NCBI GenBank assembly: GCA_031254155.1
Contig: JAIRVA010000349.1
Coordinates: 1-14,612 of the forward strand
DNA length: 14,612 nucleotides
Reading direction: 5' to 3'
Source: Propionibacteriaceae bacterium
Lineage (GTDB): Bacteria; Actinomycetota; Actinomycetes; Propionibacteriales; Propionibacteriaceae
Part shown: piece after piece, positions 1 to 5,997 of the stretch
How the letters are laid out: each line of letters begins with the position of its first letter
How positions within the stretch are numbered: the first letter of the stretch is position 1
Notes under the pieces: generated by a model
What the model was told of the DNA's origin: nothing
What the model saw: the letters and a program-made list of their open reading frames with translations, nothing else
Database searches by the model: none
Position numbers and translations under genes: made by a program

Positions 1-1
1 T

Positions 2-796
2 GATGCACTCGGTGTGAAGCTCACCGAGGCCGGCCACCAGGTCGCCGTCCTGGCCGTTGACCCGTCGTCCTCGAAGACGGGCGGGTCGATCCTCGGTGAC
101 CGGACGCGCATGAGCGCCCTCGCCATGGCCGAGAACGCGTTCATCCGCCCGTCGCCCTCCGGCAACCGGTTGGGCGGGGTCGCCCGCGCCACGCGGGAGT
201 CGATGCTGGTGGTCGAGGCGGCGGGGTACGACGTTGTCCTGGTCGAAACCGTCGGGGTCGGCCAGTCGGAGGTCGCGGTCGCGGGGATGGTCGACACGTT
301 CCTGCTCGTCACTCTGGCCCGCGCGGGCGACCAGCTCCAGGGCATCAAGAAGGGCATCCTGGAGATGGCCGACCTCATCACGGTCAACAAGGCCGACGGC
401 GACAACGAGGCGGCCGCCCGCGTCGCGGCCCGCGAGCTCAAGACCGCCATGAAGCTGCTGAACTCCGACCCCAAGGCGCGCCGCCCCCCCGTTCTGACCT
501 CGTCGTCGTACACCGGGCTCGGGCTGATGGATGTCTGGGAGGCCGTACTTGAGCACCGCGCGTACCTCGAAGCCACCGGGGGTCTCGTCGCCCGCCGCGC
601 CGAGCAGCGCCGGGCCTGGATGTGGTCCCTGATTGACGACGAGTTGTTGTCAGCCGTACGCCAAACCCCGGCGGTCAAGAGCCAACGTACCGAACTCGAA
701 GCCCAGGTCATGGCCGGACAGGTCTCGGCACTGGAGGCTGCCCAGGCGGTCCTGACCACCTTCGCCCGCCACCTCCCCGAAACCTGGCTGGACTAG
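2..796 (+). CDS. meaB: MeaB/ArgK-family GTPase, 5'-truncated by window edge
   Basis: G3E-family GTPase of the MeaB type. These proteins gate cobalamin delivery to methylmalonyl-CoA mutase and protect it from inactivation, so the role is in propionate/methylmalonyl-CoA metabolism in the cytoplasm. The frame is open from base 2, where DALG precedes the first possible start (GTG at 14); this matches the family just after the P-loop, so the P-loop and the N-terminus (roughly 60 residues or more) lie outside the window. Visible family blocks are AVDPSSSKTGGSILGDRTRM near the left end, SGNRLGGVARATRESM, the switch motif ETVGVGQSE, QGIKKGILEMADL and the guanine-specificity motif NKAD. The C-terminal helical dimerisation part is present and ends at TAG 794-796. 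No mutase subunit gene is visible; it would be expected upstream. Identification is firm from the motifs; the true start cannot be seen. Confidence 0.93.
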   Translation, partial: DALGVKLTEAGHQVAVLAVDPSSSKTGGSILGDRTRMSALAMAENAFIRPSPSGNRLGGVARATRESMLVVEAAGYDVVLVETVGVGQSEVAVAGMVDTFLLVTLARAGDQLQGIKKGILEMADLITVNKADGDNEAAARVAARELKTAMKLLNSDPKARRPPVLTSSSYTGLGLMDVWEAVLEHRAYLEATGGLVARRAEQRRAWMWSLIDDELLSAVRQTPAVKSQRTELEAQVMAGQVSALEAAQAVLTTFARHLPETWLD

Positions 797-808
797 CGGC
801 GACACCCT

Positions 809-1852
809 CTACTTCCGGCGCCGGAAGCTCGGCAGGAGGGTGAGGACGAGAATGACGACGCCGACCCCGATGGCGAAGCCGACGAGGAGCCGTCCGAGGG
901 GTATGCCGAAGAGACCCCAGTACTGGTGGTTCTCCACCACCGTACCCACCTCCGCGTCGCTCGGCGCTTGGGCGATGCGGAGGTCGCCCTTGATGGCGCC
1001 GGGGCCGGTGAACTGCAAGTTGATGGCGGTGAGGTAGCTCCCGCGCAGCAAGAGGCTGCCGTTGCGGATCTGGCGGGCCCACGTCACGGAGTGGGTGACG
1101 CTCGTACCATCGGCGTACGTGACCGTCTGGCGGTGGTCCGCGATGGTGTAGAGATTGAGTGACCAGGCGCCGGTCCCGGCGGTCGACGCGAGCAGCGGGT
1201 AGACCATCTCCTCGGCGGCGAAGTTGAGGCGGATGGGGACGAGTTCGCCGCTTAATGGCTTGTCAGCGGTTAGTTTCATGGCGACGAAGGACCAACCGCG
1301 CGCGGCGTACCCGGCGAGGACATCCGTCGCACCGGCGGGCAGGACGTACGCATTGGCCGCCAGCCAGGCGTTGAGCCCGTCGACGTCTGAGGCGGCCAGG
1401 GCGGTCGCCTCCACGGGGCCCAACTGGATCCGCGTGGGGTCGGCGGTCGGGGTCACCGTACTGGCCGTCGACGCGGGCTCGGAGCGCCACCATTCGTCGC
1501 TGGTGTTGGTCTGCGGCTGCATCTCGTTGGTGATGAACGTGAACTCGATGAACGTCCCGACCGACACGGTGGCCGGGGCCGGCGTGGGGACGATGAAGCC
1601 GATCGACGGTACGGCCGCCGCGAGCGAGAGCTGCAGGTCGATCTGTTCCTGGCCGTCCTTGAGGGAGACGATGGCCGCCTCGGAGGTCAGCCGGACATCG
1701 CCGTCGGCGTCCGTCCGGGCGATGATCCCGCCGGCCTGGGCGTCTGGCGGTGCGGCCACCTGGGCGGCGGCCACACCGGACAGGGCCAATGTGAACGCGC
1801 TGAGCGAGGCGGCGATTCTCGCCCCCCGGCGCGACGATCCGGTCAAAACCAT
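809..1852 (-). CDS. DUF2330-like secreted, C-terminally membrane-anchored protein
   Basis: 347-residue protein. The N-terminus MVLTGSSRRGARIAAS followed by an Ala/Leu-rich core and an AQA-GG junction (about residues 38-42) looks like a Sec signal peptide. A C-terminal hydrophobic stretch (about residues 321-341, GFAIGVGVVILVLTLL) followed by RRRK looks like a membrane anchor with a cytoplasmic basic tail. The body has the DUF2330-like pattern: an AAIVSLKDGQEQIDLQLSL strand block, then GFIVPTPAPATVSVG, and later MKLTADKPLSGELVPIRLNF. The cysteines often seen near the mature N-terminus of DUF2330 proteins are absent. Biochemical function is not known for the family. I chose ATG 1852 because the signal peptide follows immediately; longer in-frame starts upstream run into low-complexity sequence. 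No Shine-Dalgarno is evident, and a TACTGT element five bases upstream suggests a leaderless start. It converges on meaB with a 12-base gap. Confidence 0.72.
   Translation of the reverse strand: MVLTGSSRRGARIAASLSAFTLALSGVAAAQVAAPPDAQAGGIIARTDADGDVRLTSEAAIVSLKDGQEQIDLQLSLAAAVPSIGFIVPTPAPATVSVGTFIEFTFITNEMQPQTNTSDEWWRSEPASTASTVTPTADPTRIQLGPVEATALAASDVDGLNAWLAANAYVLPAGATDVLAGYAARGWSFVAMKLTADKPLSGELVPIRLNFAAEEMVYPLLASTAGTGAWSLNLYTIADHRQTVTYADGTSVTHSVTWARQIRNGSLLLRGSYLTAINLQFTGPGAIKGDLRIAQAPSDAEVGTVVENHQYWGLFGIPLGRLLVGFAIGVGVVILVLTLLPSFRRRK
812..827. terminator. Palindrome in meaB/DUF2330 convergent junction
   Basis: CTTCCGGCGCCGGAAG is a perfect 16-bp palindrome beginning 16 bases after the meaB stop and lying inside the last codons (RRRK) of the DUF2330-like gene. 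It could fold as a 6-bp stem with a GCGC loop and act as a compact hairpin for meaB transcripts. There is no T-tract, so a terminator role is only a suggestion. Confidence 0.3.
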
Positions 1853-1857
1853 AAGAC

Positions 1858-1863
1858 ACAGTA
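1858..1863 (-). promoter_or_regulatory. Candidate -10 for the DUF2330-like gene (leaderless)
   Basis: On the minus strand TACTGT ends five bases before ATG 1852. Its T, A and final T fit the actinobacterial TANNNT pattern, and the spacing would put the transcription start at or next to the start codon. No convincing -35 is visible. Confidence 0.35.
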
Positions 1864-1878
1864 TTCCATAGCCGCGCT

Positions 1879-1907
1879 CCCAGCCGCGCGACCACGGCCC
1901 GGCTGGG
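1879..1907. repeat. Inverted repeat between the divergent DUF2330 and lacI-type genes
   Basis: CCCAGCCG at 1879-1886 and CGGCTGGG at 1900-1907 are exact reverse complements, separated by 13 bases. It lies in the 146-bp intergenic region between divergent starts 1852 and 1999. It could be an operator or a transcript hairpin; nothing further supports either. Confidence 0.45.
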
Positions 1908-1922
1908 GGTAATGGGGGATGG

Positions 1923-1939
1923 TATGATGCAACGATGTA
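1923..1939 (+). promoter_or_regulatory. Candidate -10 and overlapping operator-like site for the LacI-family gene
   Basis: TATGAT at 1923-1928 is a good -10 match (5 of 6 to TATAAT) with no clear -35. Overlapping it, TGCAACGATGTA at 1928-1939 matches 10 of 12 positions of TACAACGTTGTA, the core of the perfect palindrome at the arabinan operon promoter. The site would cover the predicted start near 1935, as expected for autorepression by the gene starting at 1999. Confidence 0.4.
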
Positions 1940-1998
1940 CGAGGCGGGGTGTGTGTACTCGCCTGACAACGCGTTTCGCGGCGGGGAGGTTGAGGAAC

Positions 1999-3033
1999 AT
2001 GGCACGGGCCCGCGAGTCGGTGACGATGAACGATGTCGCGCGGGCGGCGGGAGTCTCGTTGAAGACCGTCTCGAACGTCGTCAACGGCTACCGGTACCTC
2101 CGTCCCGAAACAAAAGCCCGGGTCGAAGCGGCCATCGAGTCCCTCGGCTACCGGGTCAACGTCACCGCGCGCAACCTCCGCCAGGGCCGGACCGGGCTGA
2201 TCAAGCTGGTGGTACCCGAGTTGCGCATCCCGTACTTCGCCGAACTGGCCGACTCCGTCGTCGAGGTCGCGGACCGGCGCGGGCTGGTCGTCCTGCTCGA
2301 GCAGCACCGGTACGACCGGGAGCGCGAGTTGGCGGTCCTGCGCGCGGACGGCGGGCAGCAGGTGGACGGGGTGTTGTTTTCGCCGGTGTACGTGGGGCAG
2401 GATGACGTGGAGCGGTTCGACGTGGATTTCCCGCTGGTCCTGCTGGGGGAGTCGGTGTTCGGCGCGCCCTGCGACCACGTGTCGATGCGCAACGTCGAGG
2501 GTGCCCGCGCCCAGGTGGAACACATGGTGGCGCTGGGCCGGCGGCGCATCGCGCTCATCGGGCTCAACGAGTCGCCCCGGGTGTCGTCGGCCACGCTGCG
2601 CTACAAGGGGGCGACCGCGGCGCTGGCGGATGCCGGGATGCCGGTGGACCCGGACCTCGTGGAGGGTCCCGGCCCGTGGCTCAGGCCCACCGGGGCCCGG
2701 CTCATGGACCGGATCCTCGACCGGGGGGCGCGGCCCGACGCCGTGGTGTGCTTCAACGACGCCCTAGCGCTGGGGGCCATGCATCAACTGATCAAGCGCG
2801 GGGTCAAGGTACCCGACGACATCGCGGTGATCGGCTTTGACAACGTCGAAGACGCCGAGTACGCCCAGCCGACACTGTCGAGTATCGACCCCGGCCGCGA
2901 CCAGATCGCCACCCTGGCGGTCGACATGCTCTGCGAGCGGATGGGGCTGGTCGCAGGCTTCGCCCCCGAGACGGCGGTCCGGGAGATCTTCGCGGACTTC
3001 CGCCTCATGGCCCGGGAGTCCACCGGGGCGTGA
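1999..3033 (+). CDS. LacI-family transcriptional regulator (likely arabinan operon repressor)
   Basis: 344 residues, the usual LacI length. Residues 8-27 (VTMNDVARAAGVSLKTVSNV) form the canonical N-terminal helix-turn-helix, and VTARNLRQGRTGLI (about 55-68) is the hinge helix with the leucine that wedges into the central CpG of LacI-type operators. The rest is a periplasmic-binding-protein-like effector domain: GLIKLVVPEL, VDGVLFSPVY, RRIALIGLN, DAVVCFNDALALGAM, VPDDIAVIGFDNVE, and a final AQPTLSSIDPGRDQIA block. ATG 1999 is chosen because GGAGG at 1985-1989 sits nine bases upstream and the HTH begins at once; in-frame ATGs from 1912 add unrelated sequence. It lies upstream of, and co-oriented with, the arabinan operon, whose promoter has CG-centred palindromes. 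The effector is probably arabinose or an arabino-oligosaccharide (inference). Confidence 0.93.
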   Translation: MARARESVTMNDVARAAGVSLKTVSNVVNGYRYLRPETKARVEAAIESLGYRVNVTARNLRQGRTGLIKLVVPELRIPYFAELADSVVEVADRRGLVVLLEQHRYDRERELAVLRADGGQQVDGVLFSPVYVGQDDVERFDVDFPLVLLGESVFGAPCDHVSMRNVEGARAQVEHMVALGRRRIALIGLNESPRVSSATLRYKGATAALADAGMPVDPDLVEGPGPWLRPTGARLMDRILDRGARPDAVVCFNDALALGAMHQLIKRGVKVPDDIAVIGFDNVEDAEYAQPTLSSIDPGRDQIATLAVDMLCERMGLVAGFAPETAVREIFADFRLMARESTGA

Positions 3034-3239
3034 GATGATTCGTCGGGATCGCGTGGGGGTGGGTTTCTGGGTGAGGGCTGGTGGATGTGTGCCGGGTGTG
3101 CAGACCGGTGGGTTCACCGTGTTGTTGTGTGGCCGGGGGGTACGGCGGGGTGTGAACGGAGACTGGTCGCGGGCGTTGCTCGGGGGGCGTGCAGTGTCGC
3201 CCCGGTGGCGGGGGTGTGGGTGGTACCGTTCTCCGGACG

Positions 3240-3309
3240 GGTGACACCGTTTCGCACCCGTACCCCCTTCCGGCGAGGCCCCCGGCCACCGGTGCGAAAC
3301 TATGTCGCC
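3240..3309. repeat. Inverted-repeat element, copy 1
   Basis: Outer arms GGTGACA (3240-3246) and TGTCGCC (3303-3309) pair at 6 of 7 positions. After a 2x2 internal loop, inner arms GTTTCGCACC (3249-3258) and GGTGCGAAAC (3291-3300) are perfect reverse complements around a 32-base centre. The right-arm sequence from 3289 to 3307 is identical over 19 bases to copy 2, and 16 bases of the left arm (3251-3266) are also identical to copy 2. The shape is REP-like. Confidence 0.75.
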
Positions 3310-3357
3310 ATCCCGCCCCGGAACCGCCACCTGCACCATTTGGTAGCGATCGTGTCT

Positions 3358-3416
3358 CAACTGCCCAAGTTGTGTCGGCCAATCCGGTGATTTGGCCGAC
3401 ACAACTTGGGCAGTTG
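3358..3416. repeat. Perfect 25-bp inverted repeat with 9-base loop
   Basis: The left arm 3358-3382 begins CAACTGCCCAAG and ends TCGGCCAA. The right arm 3392-3416 is its exact reverse complement (begins TTGGCCGACA, ends GGGCAGTTG). The loop is TCCGGTGAT (3383-3391). There is no T-tract on either side, so it does not look like an ordinary intrinsic terminator. It sits between copies 1 and 2 of the other inverted-repeat family but does not share their arms. Confidence 0.85.
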
Positions 3417-3430
3417 GCGGGGTGGGCGGG

Positions 3431-3495
3431 GACCACCGACCCAACGGCCCCTGGCGGGGTGGGCCACGGGGGCCACCGACCTCATGGCCCCGGCG
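3431..3495. repeat. Imperfect tandem duplication, 40-base period
   Basis: About 25 bases starting GACCACCGACCCAACGGCCCC at 3431 recur in diverged form starting GGCCACCGACCTCATGGCCCC at 3471. It lies in the GC-rich spacer between the perfect hairpin and inverted-repeat copy 2. No function is evident. Confidence 0.5.
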
Positions 3496-3540
3496 CCGCC
3501 GCGGGCGTCCGCGCTCTCCTGGTCGTACTCCCCGTACGTG

Positions 3541-3606
3541 TGACGTGTCTTCGCACCCGTACCCCGTTGTGGCGGGACCCGGCGGCCGGTGCGAAACTAT
3601 GTCGGC
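3541..3606. repeat. Inverted-repeat element, copy 2
   Basis: Inner arms TTCGCACC (3550-3557) and GGTGCGAA (3588-3595) are exact reverse complements around 30 bases, and outer GAC (3542-3544) pairs with GTC (3601-3603). It shares a 19-base right arm (3586-3604) and 16 bases of left arm (3550-3565) with copy 1, which lies 299 bases to the left. The outer left arm has diverged. Confidence 0.7.
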
Positions 3607-3621
3607 GAACTCAGCGATTCC

Positions 3622-3689
3622 GGCGACATGACTTCGCACCCGCCCTGCACCTGTCCGGCTCGGCCCCGCCGGTGCGAAGGCATGTCACC
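3622..3689. repeat. Inverted-repeat element, copy 3
   Basis: Arms of 19 bases: 3622-3640 (GGCGACATGACTTCGCACC) and 3671-3689 (GGTGCGAAGGCATGTCACC) pair at 17 of 19 positions around a 30-base centre. Arm sequence and loop length match copies 1 and 2, while the loop differs. It starts only 15 bases after copy 2. Confidence 0.75.
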
Positions 3690-3730
3690 CTGATGGGTGG
3701 CCACCCCCGGCCCCCCAGGCCGGGCGTCCC

Positions 3731-3770
3731 CCGTACTCCCCCGTACTCCCGCGTACTCCCCCCGTACTTT
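3731..3770. repeat. Short tandem repeat CCGTACTCCC
   Basis: A 10-base unit CCGTACTCCC occurs at 3731 and 3741, a one-base variant (GCGTACTCCC) at 3751, and a partial copy runs into CGTACTTT by 3770. It directly precedes the 22-bp dispersed repeat. Confidence 0.7.
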
Positions 3771-3772
3771 TT

Positions 3773-3794
3773 CGCGAAAGCATGAAAACGCGCC
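3773..3794. repeat. 22-bp dispersed direct repeat, copy 1
   Basis: Twenty-two bases beginning CGCGAAAGCATGAAAACG are identical to 10209-10230 and in the same orientation; flanks differ on both sides. Copy 1 lies upstream of the arabinan operon promoter and copy 2 directly downstream of its last gene. TTTCGCGAAA at the left edge is itself a palindrome. Confidence 0.8.
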
Positions 3795-3922
3795 GGAAAC
3801 CGGCCCCAACCGCTCGGCAAAACCCCGCATTCTGAGCTGATCTTGGTAACTCGCTCTCCAGATTGTTGGATTATGGCGCCCAAATCGCCTTTCGGGGGGT
3901 CAAAATCCCACATTCCGTAAGC

Positions 3923-3948
3923 AGCCGCGCCGTACAGCCGCGCCGTAC
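3923..3948. repeat. 13-base tandem duplication
   Basis: AGCCGCGCCGTAC is present twice in direct succession (3923-3935 and 3936-3948). Confidence 0.75.
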
Positions 3949-3978
3949 ACCCGCTAGTTTGCGGGATATTGCCGCCGC

Positions 3979-4004
3979 GTGGGTTGGGTACGCGGGTTGG
4001 GTAC
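3979..4004. repeat. 13-base imperfect tandem duplication
   Basis: GTGGGTTGGGTAC (3979-3991) is followed directly by GCGGGTTGGGTAC (3992-4004), differing at one base. Confidence 0.7.
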
Positions 4005-4070
4005 GGGTACGTGGCGGGGCACCAACCCCCCCACCCCGCTCATTGTGACCAAATCGTTATGGAAGTTGGC

Positions 4071-4099
4071 TGGACACGGGTTCTGTACAACGTTATACT
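4071..4099 (+). promoter_or_regulatory. Sigma70-like promoter of the arabinan operon
   Basis: TGGACA (4071-4076) matches TTGACA at 5 of 6 positions, and TATACT (4094-4099) matches TATAAT at 5 of 6. The spacer is exactly 17 bp. Transcription would start near 4106, about 26 bases before ATG 4132. This is the best promoter match in the window, as expected for a promoter held off by a repressor. Confidence 0.75.
4085..4098. promoter_or_regulatory. LacI-type operator O1 (imperfect palindrome)
   Basis: GTACAACGTTATAC is palindromic except for one base pair, has a central CG, and overlaps the spacer and -10 of the operon promoter. Its centre is 21 bp from that of the second palindrome, about two helical turns, so both would present the same DNA face. 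Confidence 0.68.
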
Positions 4100-4105
4100 C
4101 ACATA

Positions 4106-4119
4106 CTACAACGTTGTAG
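4106..4119. promoter_or_regulatory. LacI-type operator O2 (perfect palindrome)
   Basis: CTACAACGTTGTAG is a perfect 14-bp palindrome with the central CG typical of LacI-family operators. It spans about +1 to +14 of the predicted transcript, a position that blocks initiation. The likely ligand is the LacI-family protein encoded at 1999-3033. Confidence 0.75.
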
Positions 4120-4131
4120 GAACCGTCAACG

Positions 4132-5049
4132 ATGAGGGACCAAGGGGACCGAATGAGAAAGTTGCTGTACTCCCAGAAACTGGCGCCGTACCTGTTTATC
4201 CTGCCCTTCATCCTGACCTTCGGGCTGTTCTGGCTCTATCCGGTGATCCAAGCCGTGGTCATGAGTTTCCAGAAGATCCTGCCCGGGATGACGACCTACA
4301 TCGGTACCACCAACTATAGCCGCTTGTTTGGTGACCGCATCTTCTGGCTGGCCCTCACCAACTCGGTCCGGTACATGGTCTTGACCCTCGTCCTGCTGAT
4401 CCCCATCCCGCTGCTGCTCGCCGTCCTCATCAACTCCAAGCTCGGCAACCCCAAGATCAAGAACTTCTTCAAATCGACCATGTTCGTCCCGGCCCTCACC
4501 TCCGTGGTCGTCGCCGGCATCGTCTTCCGCTTCCTGTTCTCCGAGTCCGACAGCGCGCTCATGAACAGTATCGTCGAGTTCTTCGGGTTCGGCCCGGTCA
4601 AGTGGCTGAAGCACGATCTCACCGGGCTCGCCGCCCTGCTGGTGATCGCGATGTGGCGGTGGACGGGCGTCAATATGATGTACTTCCTCGCCGGCCTCCA
4701 GGCGATCCCCACCGAACTCTACGAGTCGGCGTCCATCGACGGTGCCAACGCCTGGCAGAAGTTCTGGAGCGTCACGGTCCCGAACATCAAGCCGACGATT
4801 GTGTACGTGGTCACGATTTCCGTGTACGGCGGCCTGGCCATGTTCCTCGAGAGCCTCATGTTGTACGGCAACAACAACTCACCATTCAACCAGGGCCTCA
4901 CCATCGTCGGGTACCTCTACCGCATGGGCATCGAGAAGAACGACATGGGGTACGCCTCGGCCGTCGGGGTGGTGTTGCTCGTCCTTGTCCTCACGATCAA
5001 CCTCATCCAGCTCACCGCCACCGGTACGTTCAAGAAGGAGACGCGATGA
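4132..5049 (+). CDS. ABC sugar transporter permease 1 (CUT1, MalF/UgpA-like)
   Basis: Up to 305 residues, typical for a short MalF-type CUT1 permease in the cytoplasmic membrane. The N-terminal LAPYLFILPFILTFGLFWLYP is the family's first membrane segment. Further hydrophobic segments lie near residues 80-100, 120-135, 165-190, 224-245 and 280-298. The EAA loop that docks the ATPase is ELYESASIDGANAWQKFWSV... ending VPNIKPT (about 195-222). Two starts are possible: ATG 4132, with AGGAA about nine bases upstream, and ATG 4153, with AAGGGGA only four bases upstream; homologues often begin like the second (MRKLLYSQKLAPY). It is the first gene of the operon, and its stop overlaps the next start by four bases (ATGA), implying coupled translation. 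The arabino-oligosaccharide substrate is inferred from the downstream GH51 and GH43 genes. Confidence 0.92.
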   Translation: MRDQGDRMRKLLYSQKLAPYLFILPFILTFGLFWLYPVIQAVVMSFQKILPGMTTYIGTTNYSRLFGDRIFWLALTNSVRYMVLTLVLLIPIPLLLAVLINSKLGNPKIKNFFKSTMFVPALTSVVVAGIVFRFLFSESDSALMNSIVEFFGFGPVKWLKHDLTGLAALLVIAMWRWTGVNMMYFLAGLQAIPTELYESASIDGANAWQKFWSVTVPNIKPTIVYVVTISVYGGLAMFLESLMLYGNNNSPFNQGLTIVGYLYRMGIEKNDMGYASAVGVVLLVLVLTINLIQLTATGTFKKETR

Positions 5050-5948
5050 CCACCACCCAGCCGAGTCCGCGGCCCGCGAACCCCGGGCCCGCGCCCACCC
5101 GCCGTACCCCCAAGAAAACGCGCACTCTCGGCCAGCGGATCTTCCTGTACGCCGTGTTCGCCTTCGCCGTCCTCCTCTGCCTGATCCCGTTGTGGGCGAT
5201 CCTGATGGCGACGTTCCAGCCCGGCAATATGGTGTTCCGCAATGGCCTCAACCTCGGGCTCGACTTCTCCTCGGCGGGTCTCCAGAACTGGGTCATGCTC
5301 TTCACCGACTCCGGCTCGTACTTCGTCTGGTTCGGCAACTCCCTCATCATCACCCTGCTCCAGACGGCGGGTACGTTGCTGGTGTCGAGCTTCGTGGCGT
5401 ACGGGTTTGCGATGTACGAGTTCCGCTTCAAGACGGCCCTGTTCGTCTGCGTCCTCATCATCTTGACGATCCCGTTCGAGATGCTGATGCTCCCGCTGTA
5501 CGTGCAGATCAACAACTGGAAGATGTCCGATTCGTACCTCGCCATCATCCTGCCCTTCCTGGCGTCGGCGACCACGATCTTCTTCTTCCGGCAGTTCCTG
5601 CGCGGGATGCCGCGCGACATCCTGGAGGCGGGCCGGATCGACGGCGTCACCGAGTTCGGCATCTTCTTCCGGCTGATCCTCCCGCTGATGAAGCCGGCCA
5701 TCGCGGCCATGGCCATCCTCAACGCCATGGCGAGCTGGAACAACTTCCTCTGGCCGTTGCTCGTCCTGCGGACTCCCGGCAAGTACACCCTGCCCATCGG
5801 GTTGAACACGCTGCTCACGCCGTACGGCAACGACTACTCGCTGCTCTTCATCGGGGCGTTCTTCTCGATCATTCCGATCCTCATCCTGTTCCTCCTCTTC
5901 CAGCGCTTCTTCATCGAGGGCATGACCGCGGGTGCGGTCAAGGGGTGA
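5046..5948 (+). CDS. ABC sugar transporter permease 2 (CUT1, MalG/UgpE-like)
   Basis: 300 residues. It has a cytoplasmic Pro/Lys-rich N-terminus (residues 1-28) followed by a first membrane helix (about 32-55, FLYAVFAFAVLLCLIPLWAIL), as in MalG-type permeases. The EAA loop is clear: DILEAGRIDGVTEFGIFFRL then ILPLMKPAI (about 191-219), with the conserved EA, G and LP positions. The C-terminal FLLFQRFFIEGMTAGAVKG is the standard family ending. AAGGAG at 5035-5040 is five bases before ATG 5046, and the start overlaps the previous stop by four bases. It would pair with permease 1 as a heterodimer. No ATPase gene follows, so a shared MsiK/UgpC-type ATPase from elsewhere is likely. Confidence 0.95.
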   Translation: MTTTQPSPRPANPGPAPTRRTPKKTRTLGQRIFLYAVFAFAVLLCLIPLWAILMATFQPGNMVFRNGLNLGLDFSSAGLQNWVMLFTDSGSYFVWFGNSLIITLLQTAGTLLVSSFVAYGFAMYEFRFKTALFVCVLIILTIPFEMLMLPLYVQINNWKMSDSYLAIILPFLASATTIFFFRQFLRGMPRDILEAGRIDGVTEFGIFFRLILPLMKPAIAAMAILNAMASWNNFLWPLLVLRTPGKYTLPIGLNTLLTPYGNDYSLLFIGAFFSIIPILILFLLFQRFFIEGMTAGAVKG

Positions 5949-5997
5949 CCTGAGCCCCGGCCCCGGTTCGTACACAAAAAACAATGAAAGGAAAACA

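Larger units (their letters stand above)
3034..4070. other. Gene-free, repeat-rich intergenic region
   Basis: No reading frame here has protein-family character; the ORFs that cross it are low-complexity shadows. From left to right it holds: a G/T-rich stretch (3034-3240) with a small CGGTG-GGTT-CACCG hairpin; three related inverted-repeat elements (3240-3309, 3541-3606, 3622-3689); a perfect 25-bp-stem hairpin (3358-3416); an imperfect tandem duplication with 40-base period (about 3431-3495); short CCGTACTCCC tandem copies (3731-3770); a 22-bp dispersed repeat (3773-3794); and two 13-base tandem duplications (3923-3948, 3979-4004). The stretch from about 3800 to 3920 is less GC-rich and shows nothing I can name. 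Confidence 0.7.

Noticed and set aside
3358..3416. Intrinsic terminator
   Set aside because: The stem is far longer than usual, no T-tract follows on either strand, and it lies over 300 bases from the nearest upstream stop codon.
3240..3689. CRISPR array
   Set aside because: The repeats are individually palindromic ~65-70 bp units at irregular spacing (299, then about 80 bases), with no regular spacers and no cas genes.
3005..3830. Several ORFs of 77-198 codons in the lacI-operon spacer
   Set aside because: Low-complexity Pro/Arg/Thr readings through repeat elements, with no ribosome binding site and no conserved-looking motif.
3034..4131. Retron, riboswitch or toxin-antitoxin locus in the long spacer
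   Set aside because: No reverse transcriptase, no recognisable aptamer consensus and no paired small ORFs; only structured repeats can be supported.
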